Source of the DNA: Algoriphagus sanaruensis
GTDB taxonomy: Bacteria; Bacteroidota; Bacteroidia; Cytophagales; Cyclobacteriaceae
Reading direction: 5' to 3'
DNA length: 64,000 bases
Assembly: GCF_001593605.1 (NCBI RefSeq)
Contig: NZ_CP012836.1
Coordinates: 3,228,501-3,292,500 of the forward strand
Shown: positions 26,742-35,340 of the stretch, piece after piece
How positions within the stretch are numbered: position 1 is the stretch's first letter
How the letters are laid out: every line of letters begins with the position of its first letter
Position numbers and translations under genes: made by a program
The notes under the pieces: generated by a model
What the model was told of the DNA's origin: nothing
The model's database searches: none
What the model saw: the letters and a program-made list of their open reading frames with translations, nothing else

Positions 26742-26855
26742 TAAAGTTCGAAACAAATACTAATAACAAGGGTTATTTTTCAAACTTTTATTCGCCTGAT
26801 ATCGAATGGGTCAAAGTAAATGCTTTTTGGTAAAAATTACAAATTGAAAAAAAAA

Positions 26856-26887
26856 TTTTGCAATATTTTGAACAAACTCTAATTTAC
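26856..26887 (+). promoter_or_regulatory. Promoter for the Lrp/AsnC regulator
   Basis: TTTTG (26856-26860), 19-nt spacer, then TAATTTAC (26880-26887), close to TAnnTTTG with one or two mismatches. The ATG follows at 26929. Confidence 0.4.
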
Positions 26888-26928
26888 CCTCCGTTTCATT
26901 GACGATCATCCAAAATAGCCCAAAAAAA

Positions 26929-27402
26929 ATGGATAAAATTTTAGATATTGATAACATTGATCTAAAAATCATTTCGCTTCTTAACGAAGACGCTAAGACC
27001 CCATATACTGAAATTGCGAAAAAAGTATTTGTCTCCTCAGGCACAGTACACGTACGCATGAAAAAACTCGAAGACATGGGGATTGTGAAAAGTGCGACAT
27101 TAAACATAGATTTTTCCAAATTGGGCTATGATATCTCAGCCTTCTTGGGAATCTACCTTGAGAAGAGTAGCCTATATGATAATGTCATCGAAAAACTCAA
27201 AGAAATTACAGAGGTAGTAAGCGCCTATTATACCACAGGCAACTATTCCATTTTTGCAAAAATCATTTGTAGAGATACCAATCACCTCAGATTAGTCCTG
27301 GATCAAATACAAAAGGTAGATGGTATCGACAGGACAGAAACTTTGATCGTTCTTGAGGAAAGTATTAATAGACCAATTCAGTTTTTCGGGAAGGAAAAAT
27401 AA
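26929..27402 (+). CDS. Lrp/AsnC family transcriptional regulator
   Basis: A 157-residue regulator: N-terminal AsnC-type helix-turn-helix (DNIDLKIISLLNEDAKTPYTE, recognition helix VSSGTVHVRMKKLEDMGIV) and a C-terminal RAM/ligand-binding beta-alpha-beta domain (YTTGNYSIFAKIICRD...). Such proteins sense amino acids or other small effectors as octamers. ATG at 26929 is chosen over an upstream TTG because it begins the conserved helix. It has its own terminator and sits 240 bp upstream of the suf operon; whether it regulates suf is not known. Confidence 0.92.
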   Translation: MDKILDIDNIDLKIISLLNEDAKTPYTEIAKKVFVSSGTVHVRMKKLEDMGIVKSATLNIDFSKLGYDISAFLGIYLEKSSLYDNVIEKLKEITEVVSAYYTTGNYSIFAKIICRDTNHLRLVLDQIQKVDGIDRTETLIVLEESINRPIQFFGKEK

Positions 27403-27460
27403 TATTATTTGGATTAAATCTAATTAACAGAATTAGTCAAGAAATTCAAGTATCGATCTA

Positions 27461-27488
27461 AAAGCTCATCTGACCATGAGCTTTTTTT
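27461..27488 (+). terminator. Terminator of the Lrp/AsnC gene
   Basis: Nine-bp stem AAAGCTCAT / ATGAGCTTT with a six-base loop and a following run of eight T. Confidence 0.88.
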
Positions 27489-27598
27489 TATTGATGAAAT
27501 ATCGAATAAGAGAAAATCAAAGTCCTTTATTTCTAAAAAATCAAATAAGCGATAGATTTTTAGAATGATCTCGAACATATTTTTTTCATTTATTGTTG

Positions 27599-27606
27599 TA
27601 CCTTCG
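27599..27606 (+). promoter_or_regulatory. -7 box of the suf operon promoter
   Basis: TACCTTCG differs from TAnnTTTG at one position; a T-rich -33 region (27580-27588) lies upstream. The sufB ATG follows 36 bp later. Confidence 0.45.
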
Positions 27607-27641
27607 CAATCAAAATGTAATTAGTCTAAATAACTCAGCAC

Positions 27642-29087
27642 ATGAGCAAAGACAATCAAATTTTAGAAGAATTAACCTCGAAAGATTACGAGCACGGCTG
27701 GTCAGTAAATTATGAAACTGATGAGGCTCCAGCTGGTCTTAATGAAGATATTATCAGATGGATCTCCTCCAAAAAAGAGGAACCAGAGTGGCTTTTGGAA
27801 TGGAGGTTAAAAGCTTTTAAAACTTGGCAAACTATGACTGAACCGGAATGGGCTAATGTCCATTATCCTAAAGTCAATTTCCAAGCTCTAAAATACTATT
27901 CTGCTCCCAAGCAAGCGAAAAAGACTAAAAGTCTAAATGAAGTAGATCCTGAGCTCTTGGCAATTTACGAACGTTTGGGCATCTCTTTAAATGAGCAAAA
28001 AAGACTTCAAGGTATCGCAGTGGATGCAGTTTTAGACTCTGTATCTGTGGCAACCACTTTCAAGGATACCCTTGGAAAATTGGGAATTGTATTTTGTTCT
28101 TTCAGCGAGGCAGTAAAAGAACATCCTGAGCTTGTAAAAAAATACTTGGGTTCAGTAGTCCCAATGACTGACAATTATTATGCAGCGTTAAATTCAGCTG
28201 TATTCTCTGATGGTTCATTCTGTTATATTCCAAAAGGCGTTAGATGTCCTATGGAATTATCCACCTATTTCCGAATCAATGCGGCAAATACGGGTCAGTT
28301 TGAAAGAACTCTAATTATCGCGGATGATTCTTCCTATGTTTCTTATTTAGAAGGGTGTACCGCACCTCAGAGAGATGAAAATCAGCTTCACGCAGCAGTT
28401 GTTGAAATTTATGCTGGTGCACATGCAGAGGTAAAATACTCAACGGTTCAAAACTGGTTCCCAGGTGATAAAGAAGGAAAAGGCGGTATTTACAACTTCG
28501 TAACGAAAAGAGGAATTTGTGCAGGTGACCATTCAAAAATTTCTTGGACACAAGTAGAGACAGGTTCTGCTGTTACTTGGAAATATCCTTCATGTATTCT
28601 CAAAGGTGACAATTCGATTGGAGAATTTTATTCAGTAGCTGTTACCAATAACTATCAGCAGGCAGATACAGGGACCAAAATGATTCATATTGGAAAAAAC
28701 ACCAAGTCTCGAATTGTATCAAAAGGTATTTCAGCTGGAAAATCTCAAAATTCCTATAGAGGCCAAGTTCAAGTAATGAAACGGGCTGACAATGCTAGGA
28801 ATTTTTCTCAATGTGATTCCCTTCTAATGGGCGATCGATGTGGAGCACATACGTTCCCATACATCGATATTCAAAATTCTACTGCAAAAGTGGAACATGA
28901 AGCCACCACTTCCAAAATTGGAGAGGATCAAATATTCTATTGCAACCAACGAGGAATTTCTACTGAAGATGCTGTAGCACTCATTGTAAATGGCTATGCA
29001 AAAGAGGTATTGAATCAGTTGCCTATGGAATTTGCAGTTGAAGCCCAGAAACTTCTTGCACTTACCCTAGAAGGATCCGTCGGATAA
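27642..29087 (+). CDS. sufB: Fe-S cluster scaffold protein SufB
   Basis: Core of the SufBC2D scaffold that assembles Fe-S clusters in the cytoplasm. The 481 residues match SufB throughout: N-terminal [62 protein letters not shown], and the C-terminal [21 protein letters not shown]. Conserved cysteines and the acceptor-site residues of the beta-helix core are present. First gene of sufBCDSE. A hairpin in the 119-bp gap after it may lower expression of the rest. Confidence 0.98.
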   Translation: MSKDNQILEELTSKDYEHGWSVNYETDEAPAGLNEDIIRWISSKKEEPEWLLEWRLKAFKTWQTMTEPEWANVHYPKVNFQALKYYSAPKQAKKTKSLNEVDPELLAIYERLGISLNEQKRLQGIAVDAVLDSVSVATTFKDTLGKLGIVFCSFSEAVKEHPELVKKYLGSVVPMTDNYYAALNSAVFSDGSFCYIPKGVRCPMELSTYFRINAANTGQFERTLIIADDSSYVSYLEGCTAPQRDENQLHAAVVEIYAGAHAEVKYSTVQNWFPGDKEGKGGIYNFVTKRGICAGDHSKISWTQVETGSAVTWKYPSCILKGDNSIGEFYSVAVTNNYQQADTGTKMIHIGKNTKSRIVSKGISAGKSQNSYRGQVQVMKRADNARNFSQCDSLLMGDRCGAHTFPYIDIQNSTAKVEHEATTSKIGEDQIFYCNQRGISTEDAVALIVNGYAKEVLNQLPMEFAVEAQKLLALTLEGSVG

Positions 29088-29096
29088 AATCATTCA

Positions 29097-29117
29097 GGAG
29101 GCTGTTGCACAGCCTCC
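29097..29117 (+). terminator. Intra-operon hairpin between sufB and sufC (possible partial terminator or mRNA stabiliser)
   Basis: Nine-bp perfect stem GGAGGCTGT / ACAGCCTCC with a TGC loop, 10 bp after the sufB stop. It is followed by CTTTCGCTTTT, a weak U-tract, so it would be a leaky terminator or 3'-end protection element. The same 9-bp stem recurs at 41598-41619. Confidence 0.6.
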
Positions 29118-29206
29118 CTTTCGCTTTTAAAGTTGAGGTCAGAATTTGATTTTCAACCTAATTTCATCAAAAGTGAAAAAAACTTCCATTTGTTAATTAT
29201 CAAGTT

Positions 29207-29971
29207 ATGCTATCTATAAAAAATCTTCACGCATCTATTGAAGGTACTCCTATCCTTAGAGGAATAAATCTTGAAGTAAAAGCAGGAGAAGTCCATGCAA
29301 TCATGGGACCAAATGGTTCTGGTAAATCTACTTTAGCCTCTGTTTTAGCCGGAAGAGAAGAATATGAAGTCACTGACGGAGAGGTAACTTTCCAAGGTAA
29401 GGAGCTTTTGGAAATGGCTCCTGAAGATCGAGCTAGAGAAGGTATCTTTCTAGCCTTTCAATATCCAGTGGAAATTCCTGGTGTATCTTCTACAAACTTT
29501 CTAAGAACTGCCCTAAACCAAGTTAGAGAATATAGAGGCCTTCCAGCACTGGATGCTGTCAAATTTCTTTCCCTGATGAAAGAAAAGATGTCTTTGGTAG
29601 AAATTGACCAAAAACTACTTTCTCGATCACTTAACGAAGGCTTTTCGGGTGGAGAGAAAAAAAGAAACGAAATTTTCCAAATGGCAATGTTGGAGCCTAC
29701 CCTTTCCATTCTGGATGAAACTGATTCCGGATTGGACATTGATGCACTTCGAATTGTCTCCAATGGAGTTAATAAATTGAAGTCTGACAAAACGGCTACA
29801 ATTGTGGTTACCCACTATCAGCGATTGCTGGATTACATTGTCCCAGACTATGTTCACGTTTTATATAAAGGTAGAATTGTAAAATCCGGAACTAAGGAGC
29901 TTGCCCTTGAACTGGAGGAAAAAGGATACGATTGGATCAAAGAAGAAGTTGATTCTGCAACAGCACTTTAA
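29207..29971 (+). CDS. sufC: SufC ABC-type ATPase
   Basis: Soluble ATPase of the SufBCD complex. Walker A is MGPNGSGKST, the signature is FSGGEKKRNEI, and Walker B is LSILDETDSGLDIDAL, with the SufC-type Asp-Ser-Gly-Leu-Asp D-loop and the switch histidine in VVTHYQRLLDY. 254 residues, normal length. The 119-bp gap from sufB contains a hairpin; sufD follows after 19 bp. Confidence 0.98.
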   Translation: MLSIKNLHASIEGTPILRGINLEVKAGEVHAIMGPNGSGKSTLASVLAGREEYEVTDGEVTFQGKELLEMAPEDRAREGIFLAFQYPVEIPGVSSTNFLRTALNQVREYRGLPALDAVKFLSLMKEKMSLVEIDQKLLSRSLNEGFSGGEKKRNEIFQMAMLEPTLSILDETDSGLDIDALRIVSNGVNKLKSDKTATIVVTHYQRLLDYIVPDYVHVLYKGRIVKSGTKELALELEEKGYDWIKEEVDSATAL

Positions 29972-29990
29972 TCTATAACCAACAACTACC

Positions 29991-31256
29991 ATGAGTACCT
30001 TGACCCTACAAGATACAATAACAGGCTTGGTTGCTGCTAGCCCTGAGAATTTCCAAAACTTACGAAAAGAGGCCTTAGTTGCCTTTAATACCCAAGGGTT
30101 ACCTGCCTTAAAAGCCGAAGAATATAAATTCACTTCGATTACTAAGAAACTTGAAAGTTCGATTGGTACTTTCAAGCCTGCTAAGGCCTTTTCAGTCACA
30201 CCTAAAATGGTAAAATCTTCGGTACATGAAGGTTTCGAAGGAAAAATCTTAGTATTCAGTAATGGCTTTTTCCTCGAGGAACTTTCAGACCTTCCTGATG
30301 GAGTGAATATTGGCAGGTTATCTGATCAATCGGATGAAATTGGAAGTATCGCTAAAGCAAACAAAGATCCTTTTAGTGCCTTAAATCAAGCCACATTTCA
30401 AGAGGGAGTCTTTATTTCTATTCCAAAGAAAACCAAAGTTGAACAGCCCATCTTATTGCTTTCTTTTCACAAAGAAGAAGATGGAAAAGTAATTCAACCT
30501 CGAGTTTGGATCGAAGCGGGAGATTTTGCAGAGGCTACCTTTATTGAACAATCAATCAGCGTTTCGGATAATTCCTATTTTGTAAACCGAGTGGTTGAAA
30601 TTAAGGGTGGACAAAACTCAATCCTGAATTATTATAGGGTTCAGAATGAGTCAAGAAACTGCATAGAAGTCAGCAATATCGAAACTGATATTCAGCAAGA
30701 TGGAAGATTTACTGCAGTTACTGTGTCCCTGACTGGAGATATGGTTAGGAATAATCTAAGCTTAAATTTATTAGGAAGTAATTCTGAAGGTAATATGTAT
30801 GGCATCTACTTGCTCAATGGCAAAACTCATGTGGATAACCATACCAACGTTGACCATACTATTCCTCATGCTGAATCGAATGAACTTTACAAAGGAATTC
30901 TAGCTGACCAAAGCCGAGGTGTATTCAACGGTAAAATCTTTGTAAGGCAGGATGCCCAAAAAACCAATGCCTTTCAGCAGAACAACAATATTCTTCTTTC
31001 AGAAGACGCCATCATCAATACCAAACCACAGCTTGAAATTTGGGCGGACGATGTCAAATGCTCCCATGGTTGTACCGTTGGACAATTAGACGAAGAAGCA
31101 CTTTTCTATCTTCAGGCAAGAGGAATCGACAAAACCAATGCAAAAGGTCTCCTTTTATACGCATTTGTGGGAGAAGTCTTAGAGAAAGTAGAAGTAGAAA
31201 GCTTTCAATCTTACCTTGAATCTCTAATTCAAGAAAGATTGGGTAGCAAATTCTAA
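29991..31256 (+). CDS. sufD: Fe-S cluster assembly protein SufD
   Basis: SufB paralogue that pairs with SufB in the scaffold complex. The 421 residues show the SufBD beta-helix core and the family C-terminus KCSHGCTVGQLDEEALFYLQARGID. The N-terminal part (VKFAFNTQ-like helical region, AEEYKFTSITKKL) is as in other SufD. It is followed 4 bp later by sufS. Confidence 0.96.
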   Translation: MSTLTLQDTITGLVAASPENFQNLRKEALVAFNTQGLPALKAEEYKFTSITKKLESSIGTFKPAKAFSVTPKMVKSSVHEGFEGKILVFSNGFFLEELSDLPDGVNIGRLSDQSDEIGSIAKANKDPFSALNQATFQEGVFISIPKKTKVEQPILLLSFHKEEDGKVIQPRVWIEAGDFAEATFIEQSISVSDNSYFVNRVVEIKGGQNSILNYYRVQNESRNCIEVSNIETDIQQDGRFTAVTVSLTGDMVRNNLSLNLLGSNSEGNMYGIYLLNGKTHVDNHTNVDHTIPHAESNELYKGILADQSRGVFNGKIFVRQDAQKTNAFQQNNNILLSEDAIINTKPQLEIWADDVKCSHGCTVGQLDEEALFYLQARGIDKTNAKGLLLYAFVGEVLEKVEVESFQSYLESLIQERLGSKF

Positions 31257-31260
31257 CATC

Positions 31261-32484
31261 ATGAGCTTACCAATATCTCAAATCAGGGGCATGTTTCCAG
31301 TTCTTCACCAAGAAGTACATGGCAAGCCCTTGATTTATTTTGATAATGCTGCAACGACCCAAAAGCCTATTGCAGTAATTGAATCCTTAAAAAACTATTA
31401 CGAAACGGATAACTCTAATATTCACAGAGGAGCCCATGCATTAGCTGATCGAGCTACTAGGTATTTTGAGGAAACACGTGAATCGGTTCGTGATTTTTTA
31501 GGCGCACGGGAGTCAGCTGAGGTGATTTTTACCAAAGGTACCACAGAAGGGATTAATCTTGTAGCCAAAACATTTGGGCGAAAATTTATCCAAAAAGGAG
31601 ATGAAATTATCATTTCCACAATGGAGCATCACTCCAATATTGTTCCTTGGCAAATGCTCTGCGAAGAAAATGGAGCGAATTTGAAGGTTATTCCGATAAC
31701 TGATTCTGGAGAACTGATTTGGGATGAGTTTGAAAAATTATTAAGCCATAAAACAAAACTGGTCAGTATTGTTCATGCTTCAAATGCATTAGGAACGATC
31801 AATCCAGTCAAAAAAATAATTGAGGCCTCACACCGATTTGGCGCCAAAGTTCTCCTAGATGGAGCACAATCGACTTCCCACCTGGATATTGATGTAGTAG
31901 ATTTGGACTGTGATTTTCTGGTTTGCTCTGCGCATAAACTTTATGGGCCTACCGGACTTGGAATCCTTTATGGAAAACGAGAAATCTTGGAGGAAATGCC
32001 TCCCTTTCTTGGCGGTGGAGAAATGATAAAGGAAGTATCCTTTGAAAAAACGACCTACAACGAAATCCCATTCAAATTTGAGGCAGGCACTCCAAATATC
32101 GGTGATGTAATTGCCTTTAATCCCGCATTGGACTTTATTAAATCTTTGGGCAAGCCGGCAATCCGAGCGCATGAGGATTCTTTACTCAACTATGCCAATT
32201 CCTTATTGGAGGGAGTAAAAGGCTTTATCCCAGTTGGGACAACAAAGGAAAAAGTATCTGTGCTATCCTTCAACATTGCACAAATGCACCCTTTCGATGT
32301 AGGACAAATGCTAGATGCTAGAGGGATTGCCGTGCGGACTGGACACCATTGTACCCAACCACTTATGAAACGTTTTGGACTTGAGGGAACTGTTCGCGCG
32401 TCATTTGCAGTTTATAATACCAAATCAGAAATTGAGACCTTTGCTGAGGCGGTTGCCCGAATTGCTAGCTTTAAAAACAAATGA
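31261..32484 (+). CDS. sufS: SufS-type (group II) cysteine desulfurase
   Basis: PLP enzyme that takes sulfur from L-cysteine for Fe-S assembly. The Schiff-base lysine lies in VCSAHKLYGPTGLGILYGK, the active-site cysteine in RTGHHCTQPLMKRFG, and the group II N-terminal KPLIYFDNAATTQKP is present. 407 residues. Its stop overlaps the sufE start as ATGA, matching the known functional pairing of SufS with SufE. Confidence 0.98.
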   Translation: MSLPISQIRGMFPVLHQEVHGKPLIYFDNAATTQKPIAVIESLKNYYETDNSNIHRGAHALADRATRYFEETRESVRDFLGARESAEVIFTKGTTEGINLVAKTFGRKFIQKGDEIIISTMEHHSNIVPWQMLCEENGANLKVIPITDSGELIWDEFEKLLSHKTKLVSIVHASNALGTINPVKKIIEASHRFGAKVLLDGAQSTSHLDIDVVDLDCDFLVCSAHKLYGPTGLGILYGKREILEEMPPFLGGGEMIKEVSFEKTTYNEIPFKFEAGTPNIGDVIAFNPALDFIKSLGKPAIRAHEDSLLNYANSLLEGVKGFIPVGTTKEKVSVLSFNIAQMHPFDVGQMLDARGIAVRTGHHCTQPLMKRFGLEGTVRASFAVYNTKSEIETFAEAVARIASFKNK

Positions 32485-32912
32485 GTACCATTCACCAAAT
32501 CCAAAATGAAATTATCTCCGAATTTGAAATTCTTGGAGATGATAAGGAGTCAACCATTTTTTACATTATGGAGCTCGGATCGAGTTTGGCTCCCTTTCCG
32601 GAATCAGATCGAACTGAAGAAAACATCATTAAAGGATGTCAATCCAAAGTGTGGTTAACTGCCCAGGAAAAGGAGGGTAAAATCGAATATTCAGCAGACT
32701 CAAATACTGACATTACCAAAGGTTTGATTTCACTTTTAATTCGAATTTTGAACTACCGAAGTCCTCAAGAAATTCTGGATGCTGATTTGTTTTTCTTGGA
32801 TCGAATCGGAATGGGAGGAATCATAGGAAGTCAACGATCAAATGGGCTAGCTGCCATGATCAAGCAAATGAAACTTTACGCAATCGCCTTTCAAACCAAG
32901 CAAAACGCCTGA
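32481..32912 (+). CDS. sufE: SufE sulfur acceptor
   Basis: Accepts persulfide sulfur from SufS. The acceptor cysteine is C53 in NIIKGCQSKVWL, and the C-terminal FLDRIGMGGIIGSQRSNGLAAMIKQMK is typical. 143 residues. It is translationally coupled to sufS (4-nt overlap), and the MIP18-like gene starts 1 bp after its stop. Confidence 0.96.
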   Translation: MSTIHQIQNEIISEFEILGDDKESTIFYIMELGSSLAPFPESDRTEENIIKGCQSKVWLTAQEKEGKIEYSADSNTDITKGLISLLIRILNYRSPQEILDADLFFLDRIGMGGIIGSQRSNGLAAMIKQMKLYAIAFQTKQNA

Positions 32913-32913
32913 T

Positions 32914-33255
32914 ATGGAGACAGCTGAAAAATCGGAAAGCACCGGGCAAGTAGAAAACTTGAGGGATAAAGTGGTCATGGCAATCAAGCAAGTGTATGAC
33001 CCTGAAATTCCCGTTGATGTATATGAATTGGGACTTATCTATGAGATTACTGTATATCCAGTAAATAATGTGTATGTACAGATGACCTTGACCTCTCCCA
33101 ATTGCCCCTCCGCAGAATTTATACCTACTGAGGTGAAAGATAAAATTCAACAGATTCAAGGAATCAATAATGTGGAAGTAGAAGTCACTTTTGATCCTCC
33201 TTATTCTCAGGATATGATGTCTGAAGCCGCAAAATTAGAATTAGGATTTCTTTAA
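32914..33255 (+). CDS. MIP18/DUF59 family Fe-S assembly protein (SufT-like)
   Basis: A 113-residue DUF59 protein with the family core KQVYDPEIPVDVYELGLIYEI and the conserved cysteine in SPNCPSAEFIP. Members fused or linked to SUF operons help deliver or mature Fe-S clusters; the exact step is not settled. It starts 1 bp after sufE, clearly within the same operon. Confidence 0.92.
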   Translation: METAEKSESTGQVENLRDKVVMAIKQVYDPEIPVDVYELGLIYEITVYPVNNVYVQMTLTSPNCPSAEFIPTEVKDKIQQIQGINNVEVEVTFDPPYSQDMMSEAAKLELGFL

Positions 33256-33274
33256 AAATTAAAAAATATAGGAT

Positions 33275-33697
33275 ATGTACCCAGAGGATTTAATTGCTCC
33301 AATGCGAGCAGAATTAACAAATGTAGGGTTCCAAGAATTTAGAACCGAAGATCAAGTAGCAGAACATCTTGGCCCAAATCATAAAGGGACCACATTTGTG
33401 GTTGTCAATTCAGTATGTGGATGCGCTGCAGGAGCAGCTAGACCTGGAGTTCGATATGCCTTGGAGCATGCCGCAAAAAAGCCAAGTACTCTTGCAACTG
33501 TTTTCGCTGGAAATGACCGTGATGCAGTAGCGAAAGTTAGAGAGCTGGTACTTCCCTACCCTCCTTCTTCCCCTGCAATGGCCTTGTTCAAAGATGGAGA
33601 ACTAGTACACTTCATCGAAAGACACCATATCGAAGGTCGAAATGCAAAAATGATTGGAGACCATTTGGTCGAAGTATTTGAGCATTTCTGCGATTAA
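33275..33697 (+). CDS. BrxA/BrxB family bacilliredoxin
   Basis: A 140-residue thioredoxin-fold protein of the YphP/YqiW family. The CGC active site is at residues 48-50 (VNSVCGCAAGAARPG). In Firmicutes such proteins remove bacillithiol from S-thiolated proteins. Here it ends the suf operon, 19 bp after the MIP18 gene and just before a terminator, suggesting redox protection of Fe-S or sulfur-transfer proteins. The thiol partner in this organism is not shown by the sequence. Confidence 0.92.
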   Translation: MYPEDLIAPMRAELTNVGFQEFRTEDQVAEHLGPNHKGTTFVVVNSVCGCAAGAARPGVRYALEHAAKKPSTLATVFAGNDRDAVAKVRELVLPYPPSSPAMALFKDGELVHFIERHHIEGRNAKMIGDHLVEVFEHFCD

Positions 33698-33701
33698 CCA
33701 T

Positions 33702-33722
33702 AAGCCCTTCGGGGCTTTTTTT
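33702..33722 (+). terminator. suf operon terminator
   Basis: AAGCCC / GGGCTT stem with a stable TTCG tetraloop, followed by seven or more T. Confidence 0.9.
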
Positions 33723-33859
33723 CTAAAATACTTCCCTTGGAACTCCACTAATAGGAGACAAAAATGTAAAATGGTTCAGGATCAATAAATTAGAAACTGA
33801 ACTCAAAAATGCTTTGAGCTTTAAATAAATATAAAAGCTCTTATGTAATAAAATATTCA

Positions 33860-33904
33860 AAAAACGGTCGTTTTTATTAACTTAAGGCCGATTTTATAGT
33901 TTTT
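33860..33904 (+). promoter_or_regulatory. Palindrome and promoter-like region upstream of citrate synthase
   Basis: A 16-bp inverted repeat AAAAACG-GT-CGTTTTT (33860-33875) has the CGnnCG core seen in many TetR-family operators. Its right arm merges with a T-rich -33 position, and TAGTTTTT (33897-33904) follows as a partial TAnnTTTG box, 32 bp before the ATG. The palindrome is clear; promoter and operator roles are inferred. Confidence 0.4.
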
Positions 33905-33935
33905 AACTTTATAAAAATCCAAACACTAACGATAT

Positions 33936-35222
33936 ATGTCTGACTCCGCCAAATTGATCTACAAAGGACAGGAATTTGAATTCCCGGTAATCACCGGTAC
34001 AGAAAATGAACCAGCTATAGACATTTCCAAGCTAAGAGGCGCAACAGGATTAATCACCCTTGATTCTGGCTTCAAAAACACGGGATCAACAACCAGTTCA
34101 ATTACTTTTTTGGACGGGGAACAGGGCATCCTCAGATACCGCGGGTATCGAATTGAAGATTTGGCTGAGAAATCATCTTTCATTGAAGTAGCTTATTTAT
34201 TAATTTATGGAGAGCTTCCGACTCAAACACAGTACGAAGACTTTACCAAGCAAATCACCTATCATACACTAGTTCACGAGGACATTAAGAAGATTTTGGA
34301 TGGATTCCCTTCCAATGCTCACCCAATGGGTGTTCTTTCTTCCTTGATCTGCTCCCTTTCAGCATTCTACCCAGATTCGTTAAATCCAAATCGAACTGAG
34401 GACGAAATCAATTTGAGCATCATTCGTTTGATCGCCAAAATGCCAACATTTGCAGCTTGGGCTTATAAAAACAAGATGGGACATCCAGTGAACTATCCTG
34501 ATAATTCATTGGACTACTGCTCAAACTTCCTAAAAATGATGTTTGCCTTGCCGGCAGAGCGTTATGAAGTTGATCCGATTGTTTCTAAGGCATTGGACGC
34601 ACTTCTTATCCTTCATGCTGACCACGAGCAAAACTGTTCAACCTCTACTGTTCGAATTGTAGGTTCTTCCCAAGCTTCCATTTATGCATCCATTTCTGCA
34701 GGAATCAATGCGCTTTGGGGCCCACTTCATGGAGGAGCAAACCAATCCGTGATTGAGATGCTCGAAGCGATCAAAGCTGATGGCGGTGACGCGAAGAAAT
34801 ATTTGGACAAAGCAAAAGACAAAAATGATCCATTCCGATTGATGGGATTTGGACACCGAGTTTATAAGAATTTTGACCCACGTGCAAAAATCATCAAAAA
34901 GGCTGCAGATGATGTATTGGAAAAATTAGGAGTAAAAGATCCAGTTTTGGACATTGCAAAAGAATTGGAATATGCAGCGTTGAACGATCCGTATTTCGTA
35001 GAAAGAAAACTTTATCCAAACGTGGACTTCTATTCTGGCATCATCTATCGAGCATTGGGAATTCCAACAGATATGTTTACTGTAATGTTTGCCTTAGGTC
35101 GTCTCCCAGGTTGGATTGCTCAGTGGAAAGAAATGAGAGAAAATGGCGAACCAATCGGTCGTCCTCGTCAAGTTTACACTGGTGCTACTGAACGTGACTA
35201 CGTAAGCATGAACAAGCGGTAA
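33936..35222 (+). CDS. gltA: Citrate synthase
   Basis: Condenses acetyl-CoA and oxaloacetate at entry to the TCA cycle. The 428 residues match the hexameric type II form. Catalytic residues lie in LHADHEQNCST, LWGPLHGGANQSVIEML, MGFGHRVYKNFDPRAKI and the Asp-containing PNVDFYSGI. A separate transcript with its own terminator, preceded by a palindrome at 33860-33875. Confidence 0.98.
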   Translation: MSDSAKLIYKGQEFEFPVITGTENEPAIDISKLRGATGLITLDSGFKNTGSTTSSITFLDGEQGILRYRGYRIEDLAEKSSFIEVAYLLIYGELPTQTQYEDFTKQITYHTLVHEDIKKILDGFPSNAHPMGVLSSLICSLSAFYPDSLNPNRTEDEINLSIIRLIAKMPTFAAWAYKNKMGHPVNYPDNSLDYCSNFLKMMFALPAERYEVDPIVSKALDALLILHADHEQNCSTSTVRIVGSSQASIYASISAGINALWGPLHGGANQSVIEMLEAIKADGGDAKKYLDKAKDKNDPFRLMGFGHRVYKNFDPRAKIIKKAADDVLEKLGVKDPVLDIAKELEYAALNDPYFVERKLYPNVDFYSGIIYRALGIPTDMFTVMFALGRLPGWIAQWKEMRENGEPIGRPRQVYTGATERDYVSMNKR

Positions 35223-35240
35223 AATTGACATATAGTATGA

Positions 35241-35265
35241 AAGCCAGCGTTTGCTGGCTTTTTTT
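35241..35265 (+). terminator. Terminator of citrate synthase
   Basis: Eight-bp stem AAGCCAGC / GCTGGCTT with a GTTT loop and a seven-T tract. Confidence 0.9.
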
Positions 35266-35291
35266 GTTTTTAGTCAAATTGTGTTTTCAAC

Positions 35292-35321
35292 TTTTGGCTG
35301 CATTTTTGGAAACTAAAATTG
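35292..35321 (+). promoter_or_regulatory. Promoter-like element for the acyl-CoA-binding protein gene
   Basis: TTTTG (35292-35296), 17-nt spacer, TAAAATTG (35314-35321, one mismatch to TAnnTTTG). The ATG is 20 bp downstream. Confidence 0.4.
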
Positions 35322-35340
35322 ACATCAGAGTTTTCAAATT

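Noticed and set aside
26811..27119. 102-codon minus-strand frame over the start of the Lrp gene
   Set aside because: It lies over the regulator's conserved helix-turn-helix; no independent support.
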